From contig KV918969.1 in assembly GCA_002049455.2 (NCBI GenBank), forward strand, positions 62,001-126,000: 64,000 nt of DNA, in the 5' to 3' direction. The notes under the pieces are model-generated. The model saw only the letters and a list, made by a program, of their open reading frames with translations. It searched no databases and was not told where the DNA came from. The position numbers were made by a program, and so were the translations under genes. The stretch is from Porphyra umbilicalis. Lineage: Eukaryota > Rhodophyta > Bangiophyceae > Bangiales > Bangiaceae. Positions 36,159 through 47,842 of the stretch are shown in pieces (position 1 is the stretch's first letter; each line of letters opens with the position of its first letter).

Positions 36159-37242
36159 ATGTTCGACGACACGGCGCGTTAGTTGGCGGTATTACGAGTC
36201 CTCTTTGAGGGCGAGAGCAAGACGACGGCGGCCAAGCGCCTACTTTGCGACCGGAGCACGGTGGCAGCTTGGATTAAAGAGTACAAGGACACGGGAGAGT
36301 GGTGGCCTGACGGCCATCGGGAATCATCACGCCGACAACGTTCTCTTCGATGAGCAATTCGTCCAAGCTGTGACCGCTGTTGTGATGTCGGATCCGGAGC
36401 AGTTGTTAGGAGAAATGAAGGACGTCTTTTTGTTTTTATCTACTTTGCCAGGTTACCGCGACGCGTACAAGTGCTCCATCGCCACCCTCGACCGAGTGCT
36501 GCGGGCGGCGGGCTCCTTGTACAAGCAGCTCTACCGAATGTGTCGTGAACGAGACCAAGCAAGACGAGAGGCTTTCGCTAAACTGCTCTTGGCGGTTCCT
36601 CTAAGGTGCTTAGTTTCTGCTGACGAGACGCACAAGGACGGTGGGGATTTGCGGCGTCGGCGGGGTCGGTGGCTGCGTGGCGTGCGCTACGAGTGCCAGT
36701 CGCGTGACCAACGGGCAATGCTTATGACATCCACCATGATGGCGGTTTCCTACACAAGCGGGGTTCTGCACTCGGTGACTACCCCATCTCCCCCGTCCAA
36801 AAACGCTGACGATTGGATACTGTTCCTCAACGGGCTGTTGCCGACAATGAACCGGTTTCTACCTGGTCTACCTTGGGTGTTGCAACCCGACCGATGTGTT
36901 CTACTTTACGACAATGCGCCCATCCACTCGGCGGAGGCGGACGCTTTCATCGGCGCCAATTGAATCTTTCCTCCGCGGCTCCCCCCGTACAGCCCCGAGC
37001 TCCAACCTATCGAGGAGGTGGTTAGTGAGTATTCACACCAACTAAAGTCGGCTCACCACTCGCATTCCGGTTTACATGAAGCGCTCCTACACGCGGTGGC
37101 CCTCACCAAGCTGACGGTGCCCAATATAGCGTCTCATTTTGACCACAGCTTGTTAGAGGCTGTGCGAAACGTTCCGGAGCTGTGTGGGCCGGGTGGACCG
37201 TGGGAAGGTCTGTTTGCATCTCTGCCTGACGTACGTGAGTAA
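36159..37242 (+). pseudogene. Tc1/mariner/IS630-type transposase (DDE_3 fold), broken
   Basis: Cut-and-paste transposase. The N-terminal part (ATG 36159 to ~36330) encodes a helix-turn-helix (TTAAKRLLCDRSTVAAWIKE) but has a TAG at 36180. A frame change near 36320 leads to the catalytic frame. Catalytic residues: Asp at codon 36622 (SADETHKDGG, followed by an Arg-rich RRRRGRW), Asp at codon 36910 (LLYDNAPIHS), Glu at 37012 or 37015 (PPYSPELQPIEEV). The last pair is about 34 residues apart, as in DD34E elements. A TGA at 36961 interrupts the catalytic domain. The reading ends at 37242, about 60 bp from the convergent stop of the spliced gene. Terminal inverted repeats were not found. Confidence 0.85.
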
Positions 37243-37301
37243 AACGGCCCAAATGTTGTTACTAGACGCATAGCATGAATGATGGGTATGACAACAAGAT
37301 A

Positions 37302-39032
37302 CTAGCGACGGTGGGACTTGACCCACGACAACACCAAATCACGCAGTCCGAGCGGGAGGGACGGAACATCTGGATGTGGCTCGCCTTGGTCGCCCCACTT
37401 GGACAAAACCAACACAACCACCTCCATCGCACTCACGGTCGACCCACACACGGTGTGACAACGCAAGAGACCGGCCGCCATACCGCGACGGGCCTTCTCC
37501 AAAAAAGAAGCACGCTCTGGGTTCTCCTCAGGCCCGAAAGAAAACGAGGCCAAGTCCTCAGCTACAGCAGCTGCTCCCAGCTTGCGAAAGCCAGCCTCGC
37601 GTGACCCGTCGGCGACCGATTCGGCGCCACCTGGGACGGCAGGCCCGGCAGCGGCGGCGGCACTTTCCGACGGAGGGGGCGGGGGGAGGCTTTCCCCAGC
37701 GTACAGTGCCTGCCTGAGGATTGTGCAATCGAACAGCAGGCGATCATGAGAAGGACCAAAAACACCACTGCTAGACAGCAAAGTTACAATGGCAAGTCAC
37801 ATACCGGCTTAGAGATTGCACAACGCGCCAAGAATAGCACATGGTGCGACACAACGCACACCAGACAGAAAAGAAACGGAAACTTACACTCGGATGGACG
37901 AACTGGTCCCACCCACACTGCCGAGTCGACCCTTAATCCTGGCAACTTGCGCGATCCGCTTCTCCGCGGCAGCTTCCGCCAAGCTCTTACGAACTGCTCG
38001 ACGCACAAAAGTGGAGCTGGGGGCCTCCCGACTCAACGAATCACCGAAGTCAACCCCTGCTTGGCTCGCCCCGGCGTACAAAAGCGCCACGTCACGTGGC
38101 ATCCCCGCTGACAGGCCAGTCGCCAACGACGAGCGGTAGACTGCTGCGCGCGGATTGCGCACCACTGCAGCGCGAGCGTTGGGACCCGACAGCGCTGCGG
38201 CTGCCCGAGCCATATTGGCTCCGCGAGCCACATCTGGTTGCTCCGAAACGTCCGATTGGAGAGCATCTCGACGGCCAGCGACCTCAGCCTGCGCCTCGTC
38301 AGTGGCCGTTGTCGCCGATCGCAAAGCGGCCGCTGCTACTTGGGTCAGTTGTGCGTCAGTAGTTTTGGCGCACACCATCGATTCCGCACACCAGCGGACA
38401 CCCTTCTTTCGGCGCACCGACAACTTTCCTGTTGGGGTAAAAGACAGATCAAAAGCCTTCGACAGCGACATAGTATGAGGAAGATGGCCCTTTTGCAGAC
38501 ACAAGTGGCAACTGAGGAAATTATTATGGCGCCACGACACACAAGGAGACAGAACTTCGAGTCAGAATCTTGTTGGGCCATGCATGCTCACCAAAGAGGT
38601 GCACCACAAGACGAAAGAGGCCAACCCATCCCAAACTTACTGTGCATTGAGTGTGCCTCGCTTCGCTTTGGCAGCGGAGCAGGTGCAGATCTGGGACCGG
38701 AATGGAGCTGGCACGTTCTGGCTCGCGGTGCATTCACGGACATTGGCCTCGCATGAGCCGAAGTTGTGGCCATCGTCGGCGAAGCGTCGGCGATACCCAC
38801 AAATAGAACAAGCATTTGCCGAGGAGGCACCGACGTCTGCCACGTCATCGTCGGCAGGAGTCAGCCGTTGGTGCTCCGCATTCGCCGTCTCGGGACGCGC
38901 CCCAGGCGCCCGACCGTGGGATCCAGACCCGCTGTCCTCTTCTTCCGACGATGATGAGGATCGGCCAGCACCGAGGCCGGCCGCCTCTCGAGCCGCCGTC
39001 AAAATTTGTTCAATATCAGAGTCGGATGACAT
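37302..39032 (-). CDS. Three-exon gene, Cys/His-rich 494-residue protein of unknown function
   Basis: The clearest gene of the window. It starts at ATG 39032 and ends at TAG 37302. Exons 39032-38641, 38511-37888 and 37770-37302 join to 1485 bases, exactly 495 codons. Both introns have GTAAGT donors and pyrimidine-rich AG acceptors, and both junctions keep the frame. Residues 1-70: acidic, Ser-rich, probably disordered. Residues 75-143: Cys/His cluster (CSIC at 75-78, Cys94, Cys101, CTC at 116-118, then HCHLC and HLPH), likely zinc-binding. Residues ~160-330: Ala-rich, predicted helical. The C-terminal third includes Pro/Ala stretches and ends LSWVKSHRR. No family recognised. Unlike its neighbours it has no internal stop. 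It is convergent with the mariner transposase and could be a host gene or a transposon-borne accessory gene. Confidence 0.7.
37771..37887 (-). other. Intron 2 of the spliced gene (117 bp, NAGNAG acceptor)
   Basis: Donor GT|GTAAGTTTCC, acceptor TGCTGTCTAG|CAG. The acceptor is a tandem TAGCAG, and use of either AG keeps the frame, so one Ser codon could be optional. Confidence 0.7.
38512..38640 (-). other. Intron 1 of the spliced gene (129 bp)
   Basis: Donor GCACA|GTAAGTTTGG, acceptor AATTTCCTCAG|TTGCC. Removal joins two Cys/His-rich halves in frame and creates the HCHLC motif across the junction. Confidence 0.75.
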
Positions 39033-39663
39033 GGCGAAAGAGCGATTGACAGGTGGAAGGGGGTGTCGGAGAAGGTGAGATGGGGAGAGGAGGTTGGCTC
39101 GGCACTGGAAAACGGACGACAGGTGCAGTCGACGCGAATGGATCGTGGAGATGACAGTGGATGCAGCACGGAATCACAAGAGATCTCAGTGTCTGTGAAC
39201 GAATATGCGCGGACAAACTTTTCACGGGATGGTGCTTCTGCCTGCGCGCTCCTTTGCCCAGTGGCGCACGTCATCCCGTTGTGTCCAGAATCTGTCAAAA
39301 ACTTTTCATGCTCGCGTCCCCAGCCGCAGACACCTAGTTATGGAAATCAGAAGGTCACCGCAATATAGCATTGAAGTCGTTCTCTCATTATTAGCAACTT
39401 GGTCTTCATGAGCCCCTCATATCCGTCATGCTTGAAGTGCATCAGTGTCAGCTGCGAACCGCACATGAGATATATACATGTGGTAGGTGCCATAATCTCG
39501 TGCCGCCACACCGTGTCCTATATTTGGACCGCCGCAAGATGCGAGCTGGAAGTCAGAGGCTTGCACGGACCGCATCTTCAAAAAGCGGGCCACGTTGCCA
39601 CAAAATCAAGCCGACGTCTATATGTTTGGAGAATTCCAACTGTTAGAACTGAGCTCTGTCACA
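39033..39663. other. Upstream region of the spliced gene; no other gene
   Basis: Probably holds the promoter of the minus-strand gene, but I see no TATA box or other element that I would defend. Only short open frames. Confidence 0.35.
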
Positions 39664-39915
39664 GTCCGCGACTGCGGGATTTTTTGGTGAACGGCTGTAT
39701 CCGGATATATCCGTCAGAATCTTCTCTCCATCCAGTGTGAGAGCAATACGGAAGACACTTCTGGAAAGCTCACTTCATGCTCAGGCTCTTTGTGGGAAGA
39801 CTGATGTACATCAGATGTTGCTTCGAGCAGGATGCCGCTGCTGACAGAGCGGTGCTTGATCCGAATCATCATTCCGAAGCCCCTGGTGGCCACAGTGGTT
39901 TTGCAGGGTGCACTT
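39664..39915 (-). mobile_element. Relic of the 3' end of a Harbinger element
   Basis: Read on the minus strand, this segment is similar to 13520-13740 over most of its length. It includes the end of the transposase region and the non-coding end with TATCCGGATA. It begins with GACTGCGGGATTTTTTGGTG, also seen inverted at ~27380. No catalytic domain remains. Confidence 0.6.
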
Positions 39916-40636
39916 GGACGGTGACAAATAAACTATGGAGACATTTCTTTATTTTCTGCTTGTCAACGATGCACAAGCAGCAACAAGAACTCAGCACGAC
40001 GTGGGGGGGGAAGAAAGTGTGGGGATGGACCCATTATGCTTTGTGAACTCAAAGGAGCAGAGGGGGGTGCACTATAACATGTCACAGGGAAGTCTACAGT
40101 CCGCCGACGTCAGGACAGCGCGGTGGCTGGCGGGGCAAGGGCGACGTGGCGGCCACATCCAGCTTCTCCGGCACCACAGACTTTGGCGCCACCGCCCCGC
40201 GCCACCGCGCTGCCTGCAGGGCTGAAACGGCCCTTGCGATACTACCGCCACCACGCTGTGGTGCTTGAAGGGGGGTCGCACGCATCCGGAAGATTCGTTC
40301 ACTGTTGACCGCAAGATGATGCGGACCCCCACAGCACGACACCATAATCGAAGACTTTTGACCTATTTCACCTCATCTTGCTGCGTTTCATGTTTCCTGG
40401 AACCCGTCAGAGCTGTCCGTAAACCTGCCGAAGCGTCTGAAGGCGACTCGATTAGCTTCAAGCATCGCCAGAGTGCAATCACTCCACTGTGCGCTTCACG
40501 CGGCAACCGAAAAAGCCTGTAGCGCCTCCCTGCGCAGAGACATGCGGCAGCTGTCAGCAATTGATCGCTTGCGGCTTTAAAAACTGGCTACCTAAGGCAA
40601 TGCCTCCTTGTGGCATCACAGTGAGCCGATAAGAAG
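39916..40636. other. No gene recognised
   Basis: Short frames only; no domain, RNA gene or repeat seen. Confidence 0.4.
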
Positions 40637-41091
40637 ATGGCGGAGACCTTTGACTACGAGGAGACACAAGATGACTGCCAACCACGACATGCAATGCCCG
40701 TCCACTCCCTGGTGCATTTTCTGCTGCCCGACGATGCTCCTCCCAGCCACGCCACATCGAAGACTATAGAACCAGAACCGTACCTCCTGGTCTACATCAG
40801 AGCCTTCCCCCACAACGCCCCGCCACGCCCCTGCAGGCTGTGATGCGCCACTCCTTTCGCCGCACAAAGGCCTCAGCATGCGACAGGCACGTCGTTGCCC
40901 ACAGCGGAGGTGCCGCTGTTCTCCGAGACGTCCTCCCCGTGCTTGCTCTGATACGGGAACCAACCTTCACGCTTGTCCACGTCGTTATTGGCACCCAGGC
41001 CGTCATCCGCCACAACGTCGGCGCTGTAGTATATCTCTGCTTCCAATTCGCAATTGCCCACAAGTAGCGCCCTTGATGGGCCAAAGCCCAT
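40637..41091. CDS. Coding-like region, strand uncertain
   Basis: On the minus strand an ATG frame (41091-40873, 72 codons) is acidic and natural-looking (starts MGFGPSRALLVGNCELEAEI) and stops normally. On the + strand an ATG frame (40637-40843, starting MAETFDYEETQDD) ends in a TGATG overlap with a second frame (40843-41067) that is also well composed and ends FQFAIAHK. Only one strand is likely to be real. No domain recognised. Confidence 0.25.
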
Positions 41092-41651
41092 GTATTGTGG
41101 GAATTAGCCTGTCGCATGCCCCTTTGGGGGTTACTTCCACGCCGTTCATTTTTTATTGTTTGCTTGCTCGCCTGTATTTTTCTGTCTGCCGGCACTCAAT
41201 ACGATCGCTTGTGATCGGACGGTCGATCGATCGGCGCCCTCGTTTATATTAATTCACCGTGGGTCCGGGGTCGCCGTTGTGGGAACAACCCGGCTGCTCA
41301 TCGGATGCCCTTCAACAAAAAATCCTTACTGCTCTCCGCGACGGCAATAGAACTCGCTTTATTGCTTGGCTACGGTCGGTCTCAATACACTGGTAAATGC
41401 ACCAACGTTAGTAATACCACATTTGGTGGAACAGCACGGGATACTCTGGCCTTCATCGTGCCTTACGGTACGGTGTTCCCGAGAACTTTCTCGCTGTCTC
41501 GTGCTATTGTGACGGTGTCGATATGGTCGCTTGGCGCGCGGGGCCTAAGCCATGGACTTTTGGGCGTGGTGCCAAGGGCATCACGGTTATGATCTTCGAC
41601 GTTGGCACGCAGGACGTTTGGCAAGTAGAGACACTTTCTTCAGGTCCCGGT
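41092..41651. other. Leader region upstream of the gypsy gag; LTR not identified
   Basis: A 5' LTR of the gypsy element should lie here. A TGTGGGAACAACC sequence at ~41276 resembles common gypsy LTR starts, but no second copy was found downstream, so no LTR is called. Confidence 0.3.
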
Positions 41652-43234
41652 ATGTCGCCCGGTGGTACCGGCGGCACTCGGCGAGCCAGAAACTGCAAAT
41701 TGCCTGCTGGCTACCGGCCGCCAGGCGGGGACCAAGGCACTCCTGCCGCCTCCGACTCCCCAACATACGGAGCTCCTACTCCTCCTATCCCTGCGGATCA
41801 AGCCGCCCCCGGGCAGATGCAGGTGGTGGAGAGCCTGAAGGCAGCCGTTAAAGAACTTCAGCGACGCCTTACGGCCCAAGAACGGACAAACGAGTCTCTG
41901 GCGCGAGCCAATGACAAGTTGGCTGACGACGTCGAGGCCCTGCGCAAGGTCGACTCCCACGAGGAGGAACATCGTATGGCTAAATCTCGCCGTTAGTCGG
42001 GCGACCAGACCAAGACCGTCAAGAAGACAAGCAAAGTGAATAAAGACAAGTCCGTCCGCAAGGACGATCCGGCTAACGCCGCGCCTTCCTCATCTTCCGA
42101 TGATTCTGCCTCTGGGTCAAACACGACGTCGTCGGACGACGACAACTCTCACGCGACGGCCAGGTCATCTGCAAACGATGGCCACGAGCCGCCAGGCCCT
42201 CCGTGGCCCTCAAGTGCGTCCTCACTGAGCGATAGCTCGAGCGAGTCGGACGCGACCGCACGCAAGCGCCCGCGACCCCCATCAAACGGAAGGAGCGACT
42301 TGAAAAAGCCCATCAGACTAAGGTCATCTGCCTTGCTAATAGCCGCTTCAAGACACTTGTGGACTACAGGACGTACTTGTTCATCCACCGTCAACTGACG
42401 TATACGCCTGAGGGGGAACAACGATCGCATCGTTTCAACAAACGTTTAGACGGAGCGTTCCATGGGCAACAGCCAATCACGGGATCCCTGCCTTTGGGCA
42501 TCCTCACGTTCTTCACGACATTTCGCCGTGCGTGCGACGCGGCAGGGCTAACGCACGGTCAAGCGCTTCCGGTCATAGTCTTTCGACAAGGCGGCAACGC
42601 CAAGATGGCGGTCTCCGGCGCGCTGAACAGCACCCTCGGACGTTAGCGTTATGCGGTCCGTACATACGGAGATGCTGTCAACTGGAGTGTTTCGAAGTAT
42701 GCCACACACGCAAATATGGCAAATGCGTACCAAAACATCATTACGATGAAGCAGCAAGACAACGAGGCGCCCACGACCTTTGATCACCGCGTGGAAGCGC
42801 AATACGATCTTCTGAACGGGTTGTTCGACATCCAAGACGTTGAGTACGTCTTCATCACGTGTCTGTCGGACCTTGTGCAATTGCACGTTTCGGTCTTGAA
42901 TGACCAATTTCCGGTTCGGTCTCTTTCCGAGACGGTTGCTACAGCCCAGATGTACTGGAACGGCACCAACAAGCTGCGCTTGCAGCTCAAGATGATCCGC
43001 CGAACGGCAATTGAAGTCGCTTACGCGCCACAGAATCAGCGGACGACGACGGAACGACCGTTCATACCGGTTCGCAGGCCGCCGCCGCCTCGGGCCGCCT
43101 TCCCTCAAGCTAATCGGGCTGACATCTGTTACAATTTAAACCTGCCGGGGCACTTCGCCGCACAGTGTGGCGAGCCATATCGCCCTCTCGATCGTCGCCA
43201 ACCGTCTATGGGCGGTTATGCAATTGCAGACTAG
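41652..43234 (+). pseudogene. gag: Ty3/gypsy gag polyprotein, decayed
   Basis: Capsid/nucleocapsid part of the gypsy element. From ATG 41652 (MSPGGTGGTRR) it encodes a Pro-rich start, a coiled-coil-like helix (LKAAVKELQRRLTAQERTNE), and after a TAG at 41994 a Lys- and Ser/Asp-rich linker. Near 42300 the frame changes to a capsid-like helical region (VDYRTYLFIHRQL; AYQNIITMKQQDNEAPTTF), with one stop at 42644. It ends with a zinc-knuckle remnant, CYNLNLPGHFAAQC, in which the second Cys of the CCHC motif is replaced by Leu. The stop is at 43232. The pol frame follows in the same orientation. Confidence 0.8.
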
Positions 43235-43421
43235 ATTCATCATCCGGCCGACGCCGTTGAGGACTCGAAAAAAGGCCTTGGCCGGGTGCCCAACTTGGGG
43301 TTGCCCGGCGGATCGCGAAATCGGACGGTGATAAGATTGTTGCTCCGCGCCTAACGGCACAACAAGATCGCCGCCACACTCGGCCCGTGCATGCCTGTGA
43401 TGCGGAGCGGCCGCCCTGAAC

Positions 43422-46400
43422 TTGAACACGGGCGCCGGGGTGAACATAGTGCGAACTAGTGTTCTTCCTGCTAACTGGATGGCTTTCGCCAAGAAGTTGA
43501 TCAAGCTGCTGCGCACCTGCCATGCAAACAACAACAGTCTCGTGACGAATTATGCCATACATCTGTTTGTAGACACCAGTGGTGTACGTCTATGTGACCA
43601 ATCCCTTGTTTTCGACAATTTGTCAGTCCCGTGCATTCTTGGCACCAATTTCATTGAACAAAACATCGAGACGATCTTGCCGCGTTTGCATAAGATCGTC
43701 TGGCAAGAGCACGTGCGCTGCACGGAGGAACTACATCAACGAACCCCGATCTTAGCTTGTCTTAACGTCAGCACGTGGGACCGCCACTGGCAAGATAGAC
43801 CAGCTCGGGTTAGAGCCCGTAAACAGGGACGTGTCGACGGACAAGAAGAGCAGTGGATCATGGCCACATGTGACACCCCTGGTATGGTAACCATCACACC
43901 GAACGCTCGGTTATGCCGACACAAGGCAATGGCGGTCGCCCGCTGCCTTGCCATCGTCAATCCCGACGAACCTTTCTTAGTCAAGTTATGCGACTTTGGC
44001 GAGGACAAAGTCATGGTTCGCAAGGCCTCAACCTTGGGGTTTGCAGAGCCCTACCAGGGGCCGATGTTGTCCACCGTCTTGGATGACAACCATCCAAAGG
44101 ATGGTACCGATACTTCATCGGACGACGCGAGTCATGACCCCCTCGAGGACCTCAACCTCAGTGAGGCTCCCGAGTTTCTGCACATGCAGATTTGTGACAT
44201 GCTCAAAACCCATTCGTCGATGTGGGATGGAACCCTTGGCGTCATCCGTGCTACGGAGCACGCCATCGTCACTTCTCCAGACGCTCTTCCCATACGGGCC
44301 CAACCCTACCGGACCGGGCCGTTCAAACGGCAGATCATTGCTGATCAGATCAACAAAATGTTGAAGCTCAACTTCATTGCGCCAAGTCATAGTGCTTGGG
44401 CGAGCCCTGTGGTAATTGTACCGAAGAAGAACAGCAAAGCCCGATTCTGTGTCGACTATCGTCGGTTAAACAACATCACAAAGAAGGATGCTTATCCCTT
44501 GCCTCTGATGAAGGACTGCCTTAACTCCTTGGGAGATTCTCAGGTGTTCACGTCTCTCGACTGCACAGCGGGGTACTGGCAAGAGCCCTGACGCAAGGAC
44601 GACCAAGAGAAGACGGCTGTCGAATCGCATTGTGGTATATACCACTGGTTACCAATGCATTTCGGCTTAACGAACGCGCCTGCCACCTTTGGGCGTGCGT
44701 TGTATATGATCCCATCCAGCGTAAAGTGGCAGATATGCCTTGTCTACTTAAACAATGTCATCATCTTCTCCTTGAAGGCGGGACAACACGTTAAAGACGT
44801 TGACACGGTTCTGCACCGTCCGCGCGAAGCAGGGCTTACCCTGAATTCGAAAGAGTGCACATGGTTCTCCGACGAAGTCGAATACCTCGGACACATTGTC
44901 CGCCCAGGGCAACTGCACGTGCAAAACAAGAACATGGATGCTCTGCAGCACGCCAAGTTGCGAACGTCGAAGTCCCATCTGAAAATCTTCCTGTGCATGT
45001 GCAACGTCTATCGACGTTTTTTCAAGGACTCTGCCAAACGCGCGAAGCCCCTGAACGCCTTGACTAGGCCCGAGATCCCACGGGATCTACCACCAACAAC
45101 AAACGTGGCCATCGCCGCGTTCCAAGACCTTTACAACGCACTGTTGTGCCCACAGGAACTTGCCTTGCCATATGCCAACCGAAAGCTCGTCGTCGACGTT
45201 GACGCATGTGCTGACCAAGTCGGCTGTACAATCCCCCAGAAGGACTCGGGCGACTTACCTCATCCTGTAGGATATTGAAGCCGAGGTGTCAATGCTGCCG
45301 AGAGAAACTACTTCACCACGGAGCGCGAATGCCTCGGCGTCGTGTGGGCTGTCCTCAATTTGAGGCACTTCCTCGATGGGCGACGGTTCCTCATCCGAAC
45401 GGATCAGCAAGCACTCAGCTGGATCTACAGCACGACCGACTCAAGCGGACGCTTGATGCGATGGCGACTTTGCCTCTCGGAGTACCCATACGATATGGTT
45501 GATAAACCAGGTGCATCGCACCACTTGCCCGACTTCCTGTCGCGCGCCTCTACGGTGCCGCCGCCAGAAGATATTCATCATGAAATACCTTGCCTGGCAC
45601 TGGCCGAGACGGCGAACGGCTTAAGAACGGGGAGGAACACAGGTAACGACACACCGGAACCGGTGGAGTTCGACGACATTGTCGACGCACAACAAACAGA
45701 CGACTACTGGGTCGAGATGTCCACTTGCGTGAAACGCGGAACGGCCAAGGCTTTCTGCCGCAACGAGCATCACGCTCTGTATCGCCGAACGCCTTACGGC
45801 AACCAATTGGTCATACCAAAATCAGCAAGCGATTGCTTCTTGATGCTCGAGCACCACGCCACAGTGGCAGCCCATCCTGGTATGAACCAGATGGTCTACA
45901 TCATGCGAAAGGTATATGACTGGCCTTCGAAGGTAACGGACATCCACACCACCATCACCAAGTGCAAAATTTTGTGCCCAAAACCGCCTCGCCTTGCGGC
46001 GAAACACCACGCCTTTGACGCTGTTTCTGGTTACTGAGCCTCTCACGGCGCGGTCCGTTGACATATTCGGGCCCATCCTGGCCTCCAAGAAGGGCAATCG
46101 ATTCATCTTGGTTTTCACCGACCGCTTCACCAAGCTCACAAAGTGTGTCGCCTTACGGCGAATGACGGCCATGTCCGTGGCGTCAGCCATCATCGACGCG
46201 TGGCTGTCCTCCTGCGGGCCACCGTACCGGGTCCCATTGGACAAAGGGCCCCAGATCATGTCGAACTTCTTGATCGCTGTGATGAAAATGCTTGGCATTG
46301 AAAAGGTTCGCACCACGGTGTATCACCCCAAAACAAATGGGCAAATTGAACGGTACAGCCGTACCATTGCTACTCAGCTGCGACAATACGTCGCTGATGA

Positions 46401-46854
46401 CCCAGCACGATTGGAAGAGCTACTTTTGACAATCAGCATGGCATATAATAACCAACCACGCCGGTCTACGGGTATCGCACCATTTGAGCTTGTTATCCCG
46501 AGGCGGATCCCCAACCTCACGGTTTGCAAGTTGCCCCCGGGCACTCCGCTGACCAATCAGGGAGCGCTCAAAGATGGGTTACCCCAAGCTCGTAAACGCG
46601 AGGTCATGGCCCGCCTGCGCAAGCAAATCACCATCTTAGTCAAGGCCTTACGTAAGACGCAACAACATTGCAAACGTACCTTCGACCATCGGGAAGCAAC
46701 CCGCAATGCGGACGTCAAAATCGGCGACTTCGTATACACGACCAACCACGATCGGCAGAACAAGCTTCACAGAGAAGCCATTGAACCCTTAGTGGTCATT
46801 GTCGCAGACGCGGATGCCTCCACGTTTGAAATTTCCATTGACAGGGAGGAATAA
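43422..46854 (+). pseudogene. pol: Ty3/gypsy pol: protease, RT, RNase H, integrase, decayed
   Basis: Domains in the usual order. Protease: LNTGAGVNIV at 43422, where the catalytic Asp codon reads AAC (Asn). Reverse transcriptase: FCVDYRRLNN, then motif A with TSLDCTAGYWQ, but the catalytic YxDD reads YLNN (codons 44751 and 44754). RNase H: VDVDACADQVG, ECLGVVWAVLNLRHFL, RTDQQALSWIYS. Integrase: a degenerate HHCC (HHATVAAHPG; KCKILC), then a core with DIFGP, LDKGPQ and KTNGQIERYSRT, so D, D and E are all present. Stops: TGA at 44589, 45276 (in place of the Trp expected in GYWSRG) and 46035. A frame change lies near 45995, and the frame ends at TAA 46852. The chromodomain that should follow is displaced to 51.2 kb by an inserted element. 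Confidence 0.92.
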
Positions 46855-46870
46855 CGCGCTAGCAGGGACA

Positions 46871-46892
46871 ATCGTCGGCAACCGCGCCCACC
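46871..46892 (+). repeat. Left TIR of element 1
   Basis: Starts ATCGTCGGCAACCGCGCCCA. Matches the right end (51160-51181) with one mismatch and the ends of element 2 with one mismatch. Confidence 0.85.
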
Positions 46893-47842
46893 GCATCTCA
46901 GCCGCATCTCACTGCACTTCGGCTGCATTTCGCAGACAATCGCATTTTCGGAAGCTTCGCACGACCGGAATGCAGATCTCGTCATATGTGAGTCCAGATG
47001 CATGGATTCTTTGCAAAGCAATGTCATCCGTTTAACCGGCTGCGGCGGGAGGATGTATAATTTGATTCATTTATTTCCTACTTCATTTAAGCCTTGACGG
47101 CTGGCTAATTCTTGTTCTGTCATCTGCCGGTTATCACGTCTCGGATGGACCTCAACGCCACTTACTGTCACTTGCATCAAGTTATCGCCACTTGTCTCGG
47201 GCTGACTTCCAGGCAGGCCACTTGACAGCCTGATATCAGCGGCCTACTGTGTCTGGCACCCGTGTCGGATGATCAGATACACCCTCACAGACACCGGGCC
47301 CACCGCCTTGACACTGTCGTGTCCGGGAGCACAGCCGTGGCTGCTTCTGAACTGCGGTGCTGGGGCTCCAGGCGAGTTCGGGCCGGCAACGGGCGAAGTC
47401 GAATAGGTCAAAGTGCATTGATAGTGCATCTGCACTGCCTCTCCGTCAACACATCCGCCACAGGCGCGGGCGCTATTTCCCGATCGCGTGCAGACAAACG
47501 GGACCATTACAGGCAGCCAAGAGAAGCAAGAACAGAAAAGGGAGCAGGGGAGGCGTCAGTTTGTGCGATCACGAGAATCACCAGGTCGCGATCCCCCCCC
47601 CCCGCCTTGGAAGGCCGTGGCCTCACGCCCCTCCCCTCCCCCAGCCCCCAAATCCACACGCGCTATAGCGGGCGGCGTCTACCTCCCCTTACACCGACGC
47701 CCAGGCGGCGGCGGCGACGGCGGCGGCAGCGGCGTCAGCGGCCGCACACACATCCAATCGCGAAACCCCCTGCGCGTTTGCAAGCAGTCAGTAAGGGTGA
47801 AGTAAAGTCGGTAGACACATGGATTGAGAACTGATATGGGCT

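Noticed and set aside
41276-41300. Gypsy 5' LTR starting TGTGGGAACAACC
   Set aside because: Looks like a common LTR start, but no second copy exists downstream of the chromodomain region and no end or primer-binding site could be fixed.
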